Assembly: GCF_040371085.1 (NCBI RefSeq)
Contig: NZ_JAMBMT010000001.1
Span: 1,240,001-1,304,000 of the forward strand
DNA length: 64,000 nucleotides
DNA from: Psychrobacter sp. AH5
Lineage (GTDB): Bacteria; Pseudomonadota; Gammaproteobacteria; Pseudomonadales; Moraxellaceae
Reading direction: 5' to 3'
This document shows positions 8,788-16,991 of the stretch, piece after piece. The first letter of the stretch is position 1. Every line of letters starts with the position of its first letter. The position numbers and the translations under genes were made by a program. The notes below the pieces were generated by a model. The model saw only the letters and a program-made list of their open reading frames with translations. It was not told the DNA's origin and made no database searches.

Positions 8788-11475
8788 ATGAGCACCGATA
8801 GCAAGCAGCCTTTAACGCAAGTTAATCCGCAAACCATGAACGAGCAATATAAAAAGCCATTACCCAATTCTGATCTGTATTATTTCGATGTCGAGCAAGC
8901 AGTTAATGAGATTGAGCCGGGCGCTTATGCCAAGCTGCCTTTTAGCTCAAAGGTACTGTGCGAAAATCTTGTACGCCGTTGTCCACCAGAGGATTTGACC
9001 GAAGCCTTATCCCAGCATATCTACCGTAAGCAAGAAGTCGATTTTCCTTGGTATCCGGCGCGCGTCGTCTGTCATGATATCTTAGGTCAAACGGCGTTTG
9101 TTGATTTGGCAGGCCTACGTGATGCCATCGCGGCAGAAGGCGGCGACCCGTCCAAAGTCAATCCTATTGTACCGACACAGCTCATTGTCGATCACTCTTT
9201 AGCGGTTGAACACGCCGGCTTTGAAGAAAACGCTTTTGAAAAAAACCGCGCTATTGAAGAGCGCCGTAACGAAGACCGTTTTCACTTTATCAACTGGTGT
9301 CAGTATGCCTTTGATAACGTCAACGTCGTGCCGCCCGGCAACGGTATCATGCATCAGATCAACCTAGAAAAAATGTCACCGGTGGTACAAGTGGTTGCTG
9401 ATCAAGACGGTGATGCAGTAGCCTTCCCTGATACGCTAGTCGGAACCGATAGTCATACACCTATGGTTGATGCGCTTGGCGTCATCTCTATCGGTGTTGG
9501 CGGGCTTGAGGCCGAAAGCGTGATGCTGGGCAACCCCTCTTATATGCGTCTGCCTAATATCGTTGGCGTTGAGCTGACGGGCAAGTTGCAAGAAGGCATT
9601 ACCGGTACCGATTTGGTACTTGCGATGACCGAATTCTTACGTGATGAAGGCGTGGTATCAGCCTATCTAGAATTTTATGGCGAAGGCGCACGTAATCTGA
9701 CCGTTGGCGACCGCGCGTCTATCTCCAATATGACGCCAGAGTATGGTGCAACTGCTGCGATGTTCTCTATCGATGAGCAAACGATTGACTATCTGCGTCT
9801 CACGGGCCGTAGCGAGCAGCAAATAAAAACCGTTGAAGCTTATGCTAAGCAAACCGGCCTTTGGGCCGATGGTATGAGTGATGCTGAGTACGATCGCGTA
9901 CTGCATTTTGATCTATCGAAAGTGGTGCGTAATATCGCCGGGCCATCGCGTCCGCACGCTCGCGTCTCAACGACTGATTTAGTGGCTGAAGGTATCGCAC
10001 ATGGCGAAGGCAATAAATTGCCTGAACCAAAAGATGGTTTAATGCCAGATGGTGCGGTGATTATTGCTGCTATCACCAGCTGTACCAATACCTCAAACCC
10101 ACGTAACATGGTGGCTGCTGGTATTGTGGCTCGTAATGCAGTGGAAAAAGGCTTGGTACGCAAACCTTGGGTCAAGTCTTCCCTAGCACCCGGCTCAAAA
10201 ACCGTTAAGCTGTATTTAGAGGAAGCAGAATTATTACCTGAGCTACAAAAACTTGGCTTTGATGTGGTCGCTTTTGCTTGTACCACTTGTAACGGTATGA
10301 GTGGCGCGCTCGACCCTGATATCCAGCAAGAAATCATCGATCGTGATTTATTTAGTACTGCGGTGCTCTCTGGCAACCGTAACTTTGATGGCCGTATTCA
10401 TCCGTATGCCAAGCAAGCGTTCTTGGCTTCACCGCCACTGGTTGTCGCTTACGCTATCGCCGGTAATATCCGCTTCGATATCGAAAAAGACTCACTTGGT
10501 AAAGACCAAGATGGCAATGATGTATATCTAAAAGACATCTGGTTCGATGACGCAGAAGTCGATGCTATCGTTAAAGCCTCGGTTAAACCTCAGCAATTTA
10601 ACGAAGTTTATATTCCAATGTTCGATGAGGCCAAAGCGCAGGCAGGTCGTAACGAAGCATCCGTCATCGATCCACAATACGACTGGCGTGAGCTGAGTAC
10701 TTATATCCGTCGTCCGCCGTACTGGGAAGGCAAAATGGCCGCTATGAACCGTCTAAAAGGTTTGCGTCCACTAGCGGTATTAGGCGATAATATCACCACC
10801 GATCATATGTCACCATCGAACGCCATTATGGGTGATTCAGCGGCCGGCGAGTATCTCGATACTATGGGTCTGCCTGCGGAAGATTATAACTCTTATGCTA
10901 CCCATCGCGGTGATCATTTGACCGCGCAGCGTGCCACTTTTGCCAATCCAAAGTTATTGAACGAGATGGTACGTGACGAGAAAGGCGAAGTCATTCAGGG
11001 CTCACTCGCTCGTGTGGAGCCTGAAGGTCAAGTCATGCGGATGTGGGAGGCGATTGAGACTTACATGAATCGTGAGCAGCCGCTTATCATTATCGCTGGA
11101 GACGGCTATGGACAAGGCTCAAGCCGTGACTGGGCAGCTAAAGGCGTACGTCTAGCTGGCGTGGAAGTGGTCGTCGCTGAAGACTTTGAGCGCATCCACC
11201 GCCAAAACTTAGTGGGTATGGGCGCTTTGCCTGTACAGTTTAAAGAAGGCATTAATCGCAACACGCTAAATATCGATGGTACAGAAATATTTGATCTTGA
11301 AGGTGAGGTATCAGCGGGCGGCGAGATGACGTTAGTCATTCATCGTACTGATGGCAGTGTCGATAAAGCCGCCGTTATCTGCCGCTTAGATACCGCTGAT
11401 GAGGTGAAGATGTATAACTCTGGTGGTATGTTGCAGCGTTTTGCCAAAGAGTTCATAGCTGGTGAAGTGGCTTAA
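8788..11475 (+). CDS. acnD: Fe/S-dependent 2-methylisocitrate dehydratase AcnD
   Basis: An aconitase-superfamily enzyme of 895 residues that, together with PrpF, converts 2-methylcitrate to 2-methyl-cis-aconitate. Cluster-binding cysteines are visible at Cys432 (SCTNTSNPRN), Cys498 and Cys501 (CTTCNG). The C-terminal swivel domain carries GDNITTDHMSP and GDGYGQGSSRDWA. Placement between prpC and prpF, and similarity to AcnA-type enzymes rather than AcnB, support AcnD. The ATG at 8788 follows AAAGGAAAG. A separate yefM-yoeB pair interrupts the run before prpF. Confidence 0.93.
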   Translation: MSTDSKQPLTQVNPQTMNEQYKKPLPNSDLYYFDVEQAVNEIEPGAYAKLPFSSKVLCENLVRRCPPEDLTEALSQHIYRKQEVDFPWYPARVVCHDILGQTAFVDLAGLRDAIAAEGGDPSKVNPIVPTQLIVDHSLAVEHAGFEENAFEKNRAIEERRNEDRFHFINWCQYAFDNVNVVPPGNGIMHQINLEKMSPVVQVVADQDGDAVAFPDTLVGTDSHTPMVDALGVISIGVGGLEAESVMLGNPSYMRLPNIVGVELTGKLQEGITGTDLVLAMTEFLRDEGVVSAYLEFYGEGARNLTVGDRASISNMTPEYGATAAMFSIDEQTIDYLRLTGRSEQQIKTVEAYAKQTGLWADGMSDAEYDRVLHFDLSKVVRNIAGPSRPHARVSTTDLVAEGIAHGEGNKLPEPKDGLMPDGAVIIAAITSCTNTSNPRNMVAAGIVARNAVEKGLVRKPWVKSSLAPGSKTVKLYLEEAELLPELQKLGFDVVAFACTTCNGMSGALDPDIQQEIIDRDLFSTAVLSGNRNFDGRIHPYAKQAFLASPPLVVAYAIAGNIRFDIEKDSLGKDQDGNDVYLKDIWFDDAEVDAIVKASVKPQQFNEVYIPMFDEAKAQAGRNEASVIDPQYDWRELSTYIRRPPYWEGKMAAMNRLKGLRPLAVLGDNITTDHMSPSNAIMGDSAAGEYLDTMGLPAEDYNSYATHRGDHLTAQRATFANPKLLNEMVRDEKGEVIQGSLARVEPEGQVMRMWEAIETYMNREQPLIIIAGDGYGQGSSRDWAAKGVRLAGVEVVVAEDFERIHRQNLVGMGALPVQFKEGINRNTLNIDGTEIFDLEGEVSAGGEMTLVIHRTDGSVDKAAVICRLDTADEVKMYNSGGMLQRFAKEFIAGEVA

Positions 11476-11507
11476 GCTTTTAATATTTAGCTTGTAAGTC
11501 ATAAAAG

Positions 11508-11544
11508 AGCCGATGTTGTATAGTTTATATGGCATCGGTTTTTT
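11508..11544 (+). terminator. Rho-independent terminator after acnD
   Basis: Arms AGCCGATG and CATCGGTT pair over eight bases with one G-T pair, followed by TTTTTT. It lies about 30 bp after the acnD stop, so yefM-yoeB and prpF probably have their own promoters. Confidence 0.75.
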
Positions 11545-11579
11545 ATGTTGATTGATATACTTTCATAAATAGCGTAACA

Positions 11580-11597
11580 TGTACTATTTACTGTACA
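11580..11597. promoter_or_regulatory. Probable YefM/YoeB operator (TGTAC repeats)
   Basis: TGTAC at 11580-11584 and TGTACA at 11592-11597 are 12 bp apart, about one helical turn. They sit 33 bp before the antitoxin start. The E. coli YefM-YoeB complex represses its promoter by binding TGTACA palindromes, so this is a plausible autoregulatory site. Confidence 0.5.
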
Positions 11598-11629
11598 AGT
11601 ATTGGAGTATGTCGTGAGAGGAGTAAGCT

Positions 11630-11926
11630 ATGAGAGTGATTAGTTTTTCAGAAGCAAGAAAGCATCTAAAGTCGGTTTTAGATACCGTCAATGACGATGC
11701 CAATGCCACTATTGTGACTCGCCGTGATGCTGATGATGCTGTCGTCATGTCACTTGATTACTATAACAGTCTTATGGAAACGGTCTATTTGTTGAAGTCC
11801 CCTGCTAATGCCACTCATCTAGTGAAGTCAATTGCCCAGTATAAAGCTGGAAAGGTGGCAATGCATGATTTAATAGACGACGCTGACACTTATCTAGGCA
11901 GTAAAAATGATGCTGAAGACGCTTAA
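11630..11926 (+). CDS. yefM: YefM-family antitoxin
   Basis: Antitoxin of the Phd/YefM family that neutralises YoeB and represses its own operon. The N-terminus MRVISFSEARKHLKSVLDTV is the family DNA-binding and dimerisation part, followed by ITVTRRDADDAVVMSLDYYNSL-like residues at about 25-50. At 98 residues it is somewhat longer than E. coli YefM (83), with an acidic tail ending KNDAEDA. The start has AGAGGAG upstream. The toxin gene follows after 21 bp. Confidence 0.92.
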   Translation: MRVISFSEARKHLKSVLDTVNDDANATIVTRRDADDAVVMSLDYYNSLMETVYLLKSPANATHLVKSIAQYKAGKVAMHDLIDDADTYLGSKNDAEDA

Positions 11927-11947
11927 TACTATGGTGAGTACACAGAT

Positions 11948-12208
11948 ATGAGTGAACAACTAGCATGGACGGATGCTGCTTGGAAAGATTATCTGTATTG
12001 GCAAACGCAAGATAAAAAAACGCTCAAACGTATCAATAAATTGATCATAGAGTGCAAACGAAATCCATTTGAAGGTATTGGCAAGCCTGAACCTTTAAAA
12101 GAAAATCTATCAGGGTTTTGGTCAAGGCGTATTGATGATGCCAATCGTTTAGTCTATGTGGTTGATGACAATTATCTGACTATTATTTCTTGTCGTTATC
12201 ATTATTAG
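11948..12208 (+). CDS. yoeB: YoeB toxin, ribosome-dependent mRNA endonuclease
   Basis: An 86-residue RelE-superfamily toxin that cleaves mRNA in the ribosomal A site. The protein shows the family pattern WKDYLYWQTQDKKTLKRIN at the start, GKPEPLKENLSGFWSRRID in the middle and the invariant C-terminus SCRYHY, with the catalytic His and terminal Tyr present. It is full length, so it is probably active. It is paired with yefM and inserted between acnD and prpF, splitting the methylcitrate genes. Confidence 0.95.
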   Translation: MSEQLAWTDAAWKDYLYWQTQDKKTLKRINKLIIECKRNPFEGIGKPEPLKENLSGFWSRRIDDANRLVYVVDDNYLTIISCRYHY

Positions 12209-12212
12209 CTTT

Positions 12213-12380
12213 TTAAATATATCTAAACTCAAAAGGCTCAACCTTACCAACAGCAACCTCTGCATGAGCAATCAATAACTGACGCACAAACTCATAAGAC
12301 AAATCAGGATTGTCTTGCATAATCTGCTTAATTTTAGCTGAGTTTTCGTTTAGCCTTTTATCTCTATCGATGATGATCTC
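12213..12380 (-). pseudogene. Fragment of a small gene, unknown
   Basis: The minus strand is open for about 55 codons to a stop at 12213-12215, reading EIIIDRDKRLNENSAKIKQI, then DNPDLSYEFVRQLLIAHAEV and ending EPFEFRYI. The composition looks coding, but the only ATG would give 37 residues and has no ribosome binding site. An in-frame stop lies just upstream of 12380. I do not recognise the family; a decayed antitoxin-like or other small gene is possible. It is convergent with yoeB. Confidence 0.35.
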
Positions 12381-12458
12381 TATCTTTAGCTACTTTATTT
12401 CTATTTATATTATCAATAATACAGAATCAAATCATAATTATATTAAGGACGCCCAACA

Positions 12459-13688
12459 ATGACCCAACCAAAACCAACCTTCGCCCCACAAATACCAGTT
12501 CCTGCCACCTACATGCGCGGCGGTACTTCAAAAGGCACTTTCTTTAAATTATCCGACTTACCTGAGCGCTGTCAAACAGCAGGTCAAGCGCGTGATAATT
12601 TTTTATTAAGAGTCATTGGTAGCCCTGATCCTTATGGCAAGCAAATCGACGGCTTAGGTAATGGTAGCTCTAGTACCTCCAAAACGGTTATTTTATCTGA
12701 AGCTAAGCAAGCAGACCATGATGTAAACTACCTATTTGGGCAAGTGAATATCGCCAAACCGATTATAGATTGGGCAGGTAATTGTGGTAATTTGACCGCT
12801 GCGGTTGGCGCTTGTGCGATAAACATGGGCTTAGTAGAAGCTAGCAAAGTAGCGGATAGCGCTAATATTGGCATCTGTGAAGTGCGTATTTGGCAAGAAA
12901 ACATCGGCAAAACTATCATCGCGCATGTGCCTGTATACCAAGACGAACAAGGTAAGGTGCAAGTACAAGAAACGGGCGACTTTGAACTCGACGGCGTGAC
13001 CTTCCCTGCTGCTGAGGTCAAAATTGAATTTATCGACCCTGTTGACTCATCCAGCGATATGTTCCCAACCAATAATCTAGTCGATGATTTTGATGTCTCA
13101 GGTTGTGGTCTTAAGTCCGATAACGTCAAAGCCACTTTTATTAGCGCAGGTATCCCGACTATCTTTATGAAGGCAGAGGACTTAGGTTTTACGGGCACTG
13201 AACTCCAAGGCGATATCAATAGTAATAGTGAGCTACTTGCTAAACTTGAAAAGATTCGCGCCCGTGGTGGCGTCGCTATGGGGTTATTCAAAGATGAGAG
13301 CGAGGCGCAAAGCAGTCAACACATTCCCAAAATCGCTTGGGTTGCTCCAGCAGCGAGCTACACCTCATCTAGTGGCAAAGCCGTTGATGCTAAGGATATC
13401 GACTTAGTGGTACGCGCTATGAGTATGGGACAATTACATCATGCGATGATGGGTACGGCAGCGGTAGCGATTGCCGCCGCAGCAACCACTCAAGGCACAC
13501 TAGTGAACGAAGCCGCTGGTGGTAGTAGTCTTGGAGAAGTTCGCTTTGGTCATCCGTCGGGTACGCTGCTCGTTGGTGGCAAAACCGAACAAGTCGATGG
13601 CCGCTGGCAAGCCAAAAAGGTCTCCATGAGCCGTTCAGCCCGTCGTATTATGGTTGGTGAAGTGTTTGTGTCTGCGGATGCTTTTTAA
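12459..13688 (+). CDS. prpF: 2-methylaconitate cis-trans isomerase PrpF
   Basis: PrpF acts with AcnD: it isomerises the trans product so that PrpD-independent formation of 2-methylisocitrate can proceed. The 409-residue protein belongs to the diaminopimelate-epimerase-like PrpF fold. It shows YMRGGTSKGTFF near the N-terminus, GNGSSSTSK, GNCGNLTAAVGA in the first domain, and the C-terminal FGHPSGTL motif. The start has TTAAGGACG upstream. It is separated from acnD by the toxin-antitoxin pair but in the same direction. Confidence 0.94.
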   Translation: MTQPKPTFAPQIPVPATYMRGGTSKGTFFKLSDLPERCQTAGQARDNFLLRVIGSPDPYGKQIDGLGNGSSSTSKTVILSEAKQADHDVNYLFGQVNIAKPIIDWAGNCGNLTAAVGACAINMGLVEASKVADSANIGICEVRIWQENIGKTIIAHVPVYQDEQGKVQVQETGDFELDGVTFPAAEVKIEFIDPVDSSSDMFPTNNLVDDFDVSGCGLKSDNVKATFISAGIPTIFMKAEDLGFTGTELQGDINSNSELLAKLEKIRARGGVAMGLFKDESEAQSSQHIPKIAWVAPAASYTSSSGKAVDAKDIDLVVRAMSMGQLHHAMMGTAAVAIAAAATTQGTLVNEAAGGSSLGEVRFGHPSGTLLVGGKTEQVDGRWQAKKVSMSRSARRIMVGEVFVSADAF

Positions 13689-13757
13689 GTTTTATCAAAA
13701 ATTATCGTAAACCTAGCTGTCTAATGCCAGGATATCATGAAGATCCTAGAAGTAGGC

Positions 13758-13825
13758 GTAGGGTGCGTTCCACGCACTGATTATCAAGCATAACTTAATT
13801 ATTGGTGCGTGGAACAGCACCCTAC
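13758..13825. repeat. GTAGGGTGCG palindromic repeat
   Basis: Arms GTAGGGTGCGTTCCACGCAC (from 13758) and the near-complement ending CACCCTAC at 13825 can form a long imperfect hairpin. It is the same family as the elements at 8536-8646 and 24355-24365 and lies 70 bp after prpF. Confidence 0.7.
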
Positions 13826-13909
13826 AAAAGCTGATAACAGAAAATTCTATTTAAGGGATTTTATTTCTAAGTCTAATGAAGCAACGCTTAATTTTCACGA
13901 CTTTCAGGT

Positions 13910-13929
13910 GCGCAGGGCGCACCCTACGA
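13910..13929. repeat. Half copy of the GTAGGGTGCG repeat
   Basis: GCGCAGGGCGCACCCTACGA contains one arm (GCGCACCCTAC) of the dispersed palindrome without a partner. It is probably a decayed copy. Confidence 0.45.
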
Positions 13930-13976
13930 TTATTTTGATGACACCAAGAAATAAACGTCCAATAATTAAACTTATG

Positions 13977-14108
13977 GGTGGTGTGTCAAAAAGTATGCTG
14001 ATTAAAATTTGAACAATTTTTGAAGCCTTGAAAGCCCTATAGAATCAGAGAACTTAGCATAGATTTCTTATTGACTTTTATCGCCAGCATACTTTTTAAA
14101 ACACCACC
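13977..14108. mobile_element. 132-bp MITE-like element with 8-bp target duplication
   Basis: Terminal inverted repeats of 24 bp occupy 13977-14000 and 14085-14108. Both begin GGTGGTG when read inward and end AAAAAGTATGCTG, differing at two positions. The element is flanked on both sides by the direct repeat AACTTATG (13969-13976 and 14109-14116), the expected footprint of transposition. The 84-bp interior has no coding capacity. Eight-bp duplications are made by, for example, IS1595- and IS256-type transposases, one of which presumably mobilised it. It lies just before the ABC exporter gene and may affect its promoter. Confidence 0.8.
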
Positions 14109-14155
14109 AACTTATGAAGATAGATTTTTATCTTTGATTACTTTACCCTACAACC

Positions 14156-16021
14156 ATGACAACTACTCCTAATCTCAGTAAATCCCCATTCGACAAAAAG
14201 CCGCCAGTCAAAAAGACTGAGCGGCGCGCTTTATTGTGGAATATTCTAAAAAAGCTCGCGGTCTTTGCTGCGCCTTATAAAACACTGATTGTCGCTACTT
14301 TGGTATTGACGGTACTAGGCTCTTTTACTGCGCAGGTCAATGCCTTTGTACTGCGTTATGCTGTCGACACTTTGACTGAGATTGCTACTCTTGCCGAGCC
14401 TTGGGAAGCAGGCGTGCGTATGCTAATCATCATTAGCGCCGTACTCCTAACCAAAGAGATACTGTCGATATTTATTAGCTTTGGGCAGCGCTTTTATGGC
14501 GAGAAAATCCGTATTAATCTCTCGCGGGATTTATCGCAAAAGATTATTGAGCGCATTCTCACCTACCGTATGGCATTTTATACCAGTAGCGAGAATGATA
14601 GCGGTAAATTGCAGACCCGTATCGATTATGGCGTCATGAGCCTGACTAGCCTAGTGCAAAACTTCTTTATCGATATGCTGCCGCTGTTTGCCAGCGCCAT
14701 TGTTTCCTTGATTATTATGTTCTCCACCAATTTTTGGATTGGTCTCGTTGGGCTGATAATTATTCCAATTTACTTTTTTATCAGTCAAAAACAAGCCAGA
14801 CGTCTGCAAGGCTTTCGGCGACAGATGCGCGGCTTTCGTGAAGCCAAAAGCGGGCTAGTCATCTCTCTAATTAACTCCATTAGCGTGGTCAAATCCTTCG
14901 TCCGTGAACCTATCGAAGCCAAAAAACATCTCAAGATTCAAAAGGAGATGACCGATAATCAGCTGCGTATTCGTAGTATCGGCTTTATTTATGATGCGGT
15001 TAAGACCTTTATCGAGCAGATTGGCGTCGTCGTTATTATTCTGTTAACTGCCTATTTTGTCCTGCAAGGTGAGATGACTATTGGCATGATTTTATTTCAT
15101 GTTTTGCTCTTTCAAAACGTCGCCGCCCCTATTAGACAGCTACACCGTATTTATGATCAGATAAATAATGCCTTGACCTATGCCGAAGGATTTTTTGAGA
15201 TATTAGAAGCTGACGAACAAGTTGAAAATATTGATGGCATTAGTAGTAAAAACCTAAAGGGTCATATCGAGCTTAAAAATGTTGATTTCAGTTATCCTAA
15301 TGGCACTCAAGCTCTAAAAGACGTTAGCTTTGAGATTCGTCCAAATCGCATTACCGCGCTTGTGGGTCTTAGCGGTGCAGGTAAGAGTACGATTATCAAT
15401 TTATTAGTTAAGTTTTATGAGCCAGATGCGGGCATGATCTGCTTAGATGGACATGACTTGGCGGACTGTGATACTCATGACTTACGTCAAAATATCGGTC
15501 TGGTTTTGCAGAGTAATCATATCTTCTCAGGTACCATCAGCGAAAACATTCGTTATGGCGATATGAATGCGACGCTAGATGAGATTATTGTGGCGGCAAA
15601 AAAAGCCTCGATTCATGAGCAAATTATAGGCCTCGCTGATGGTTATGAGAGCACGGCCAAATCCTTATCTGGCGGTCAGCAGCAGCGTATTGCGCTGGCA
15701 AGAATGTTTCTAAAAGATCCGCCTATTGTATTCTTAGATGAGCCAACGGCGAGTCTTGATGCTATCGCCAGTCAACAGGTGAAAAAGAGCTTAGATCTGA
15801 TTAAACAAGATAGAACGGTGATTATGGTCTCACATAATATCGCCCAAATTATTGATGCTGATGATTTAGTGGTGATTGAAAACGGTCAAGTGGTTGAGAC
15901 AGGTACACATGAAGAGCTGTATGACAAAGGCGGTAAGTATTATGAGATCTTTAGCGCCATGTCGGATAGTTTGAATTTAGATAAAATTAGCCAGACGATT
16001 AATCATACGGTTGATACATAA
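14156..16021 (+). CDS. ABC exporter, fused permease and ATPase
   Basis: A 621-residue half transporter of the MsbA/multidrug exporter type, acting as a dimer in the inner membrane. Six hydrophobic spans occupy about residues 30-330. The ATPase domain shows Walker A GLSGAGKST (about 402), a Q-loop GLVLQSNHIFSG, the signature LSGGQQQR (about 503), Walker B IVFLDEPTA (about 523) and the H-loop SHN (about 558). The substrate cannot be told from sequence. No strong ribosome binding site is seen before the ATG. The MITE ends 47 bp upstream. Confidence 0.88.
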   Translation: MTTTPNLSKSPFDKKPPVKKTERRALLWNILKKLAVFAAPYKTLIVATLVLTVLGSFTAQVNAFVLRYAVDTLTEIATLAEPWEAGVRMLIIISAVLLTKEILSIFISFGQRFYGEKIRINLSRDLSQKIIERILTYRMAFYTSSENDSGKLQTRIDYGVMSLTSLVQNFFIDMLPLFASAIVSLIIMFSTNFWIGLVGLIIIPIYFFISQKQARRLQGFRRQMRGFREAKSGLVISLINSISVVKSFVREPIEAKKHLKIQKEMTDNQLRIRSIGFIYDAVKTFIEQIGVVVIILLTAYFVLQGEMTIGMILFHVLLFQNVAAPIRQLHRIYDQINNALTYAEGFFEILEADEQVENIDGISSKNLKGHIELKNVDFSYPNGTQALKDVSFEIRPNRITALVGLSGAGKSTIINLLVKFYEPDAGMICLDGHDLADCDTHDLRQNIGLVLQSNHIFSGTISENIRYGDMNATLDEIIVAAKKASIHEQIIGLADGYESTAKSLSGGQQQRIALARMFLKDPPIVFLDEPTASLDAIASQQVKKSLDLIKQDRTVIMVSHNIAQIIDADDLVVIENGQVVETGTHEELYDKGGKYYEIFSAMSDSLNLDKISQTINHTVDT

Positions 16022-16158
16022 CTTATTCATCATTCAGTTATCGATGGTTGATAGGTCCTTATATCGTTATAATGCGCTTTTATTGATATGCCGAATTTTT
16101 ATTTTGCTACTATCCCTATTATCTTATTTAACCACTTTTTGCTATAAGCAGCTTAATT

Positions 16159-16779
16159 ATGACCACCCAATTTTCTATAAAAACCTTTGACGAATTAACC
16201 TCAGTCGATATCTATCACATCTTAAAAGCGCGCTCACAAGTGTTTGTGGTCGAGCAAAACTGCGTCTATCAGGATATGGATGAGCTCGATTTTGACTGCC
16301 TGCACCTTGTCGCGCACCAAAACGAAGCATTAGTAGGCTACTGCCGCATCGTGCCACCTGAGTACAATAGACTTCGATCAAATCTAAGCGTTTCTGATAA
16401 TACTCAGCTTAATACTGCTATGTCGGCTATTGGGCGGGTGCTAGTATTATCTGAGCATCGCGGTCAAGGTATCGCTAGACAAATCATGATGCAAGCCATA
16501 GCACATTGCCGCAAAAAATATGGCAAAAAGCGCCCTATTATTATCTCGGCACAAAGCTATTTGCTCAGTTTTTATCAATCGTTGGGGTTTGTGCCTGAGG
16601 GTGATGCTTATCAGATAGATGGTATTGAGCATGTGAAGATGGTGCTACGCGTGGCCAAAAAAACCAAAGTCAAAAAAGTCAGTAATGATAATACTAGCAC
16701 TACTGTCAAAGTATTGAGCTCGCTGTTGTTTATCTTAGTGGCCTTATTTATTTTAGGTTTGCTGTATCTAATGATTTAA
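16159..16779 (+). CDS. ElaA-like GNAT acetyltransferase with C-terminal membrane anchor
   Basis: Residues 1-170 match the ElaA branch of GNAT acetyltransferases: LKARSQVFVVEQNCVYQDMD, the acetyl-CoA loop GRVLVLSEHRGQGIAR and QSYLLSFYQSLGFVPEGD. ElaA proteins normally stop at about 150 residues. Here a Lys/Ser/Thr-rich linker leads to a single hydrophobic segment at the extreme C-terminus (LLFILVALFILGLLYLMI), so the enzyme is probably tail-anchored with its catalytic domain in the cytoplasm. The substrate is unknown. No frameshift is evident; the tail is in frame with the enzyme. Confidence 0.85.
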   Translation: MTTQFSIKTFDELTSVDIYHILKARSQVFVVEQNCVYQDMDELDFDCLHLVAHQNEALVGYCRIVPPEYNRLRSNLSVSDNTQLNTAMSAIGRVLVLSEHRGQGIARQIMMQAIAHCRKKYGKKRPIIISAQSYLLSFYQSLGFVPEGDAYQIDGIEHVKMVLRVAKKTKVKKVSNDNTSTTVKVLSSLLFILVALFILGLLYLMI

Positions 16780-16991
16780 AGAAGCCCAATAAAGATATTA
16801 AAAGGTCAACTAAAATGGCAACTTAGGATTTTCGCGTTATCTATAAGCTCCTAACAAAGTTTTAATTTTTAACACAATACAGTTTGGTTGTTGCCTCTCG
16901 CCTATGCTACTTTTAACTATAGCTTATGTTTAAGCCCCAAATCGATTGATAAGTTAAGATAGATAGCAAATTCAAGGAAGAGGAGACAACC

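Noticed and set aside
9840..10376. Minus-strand open frame of 178 codons inside acnD
   Set aside because: Antisense shadow of a highly conserved enzyme gene; no plausible start signal or family features.
12728..13291. Minus-strand open frame of 187 codons inside prpF
   Set aside because: Antisense to a conserved gene, Ser/Pro-rich without motifs; treated as a shadow.
13809..14012. Plus-strand open frame of 67 codons after prpF
   Set aside because: It runs through the palindromic repeat and into the MITE terminal repeat, so it is built from repeats and not a gene.
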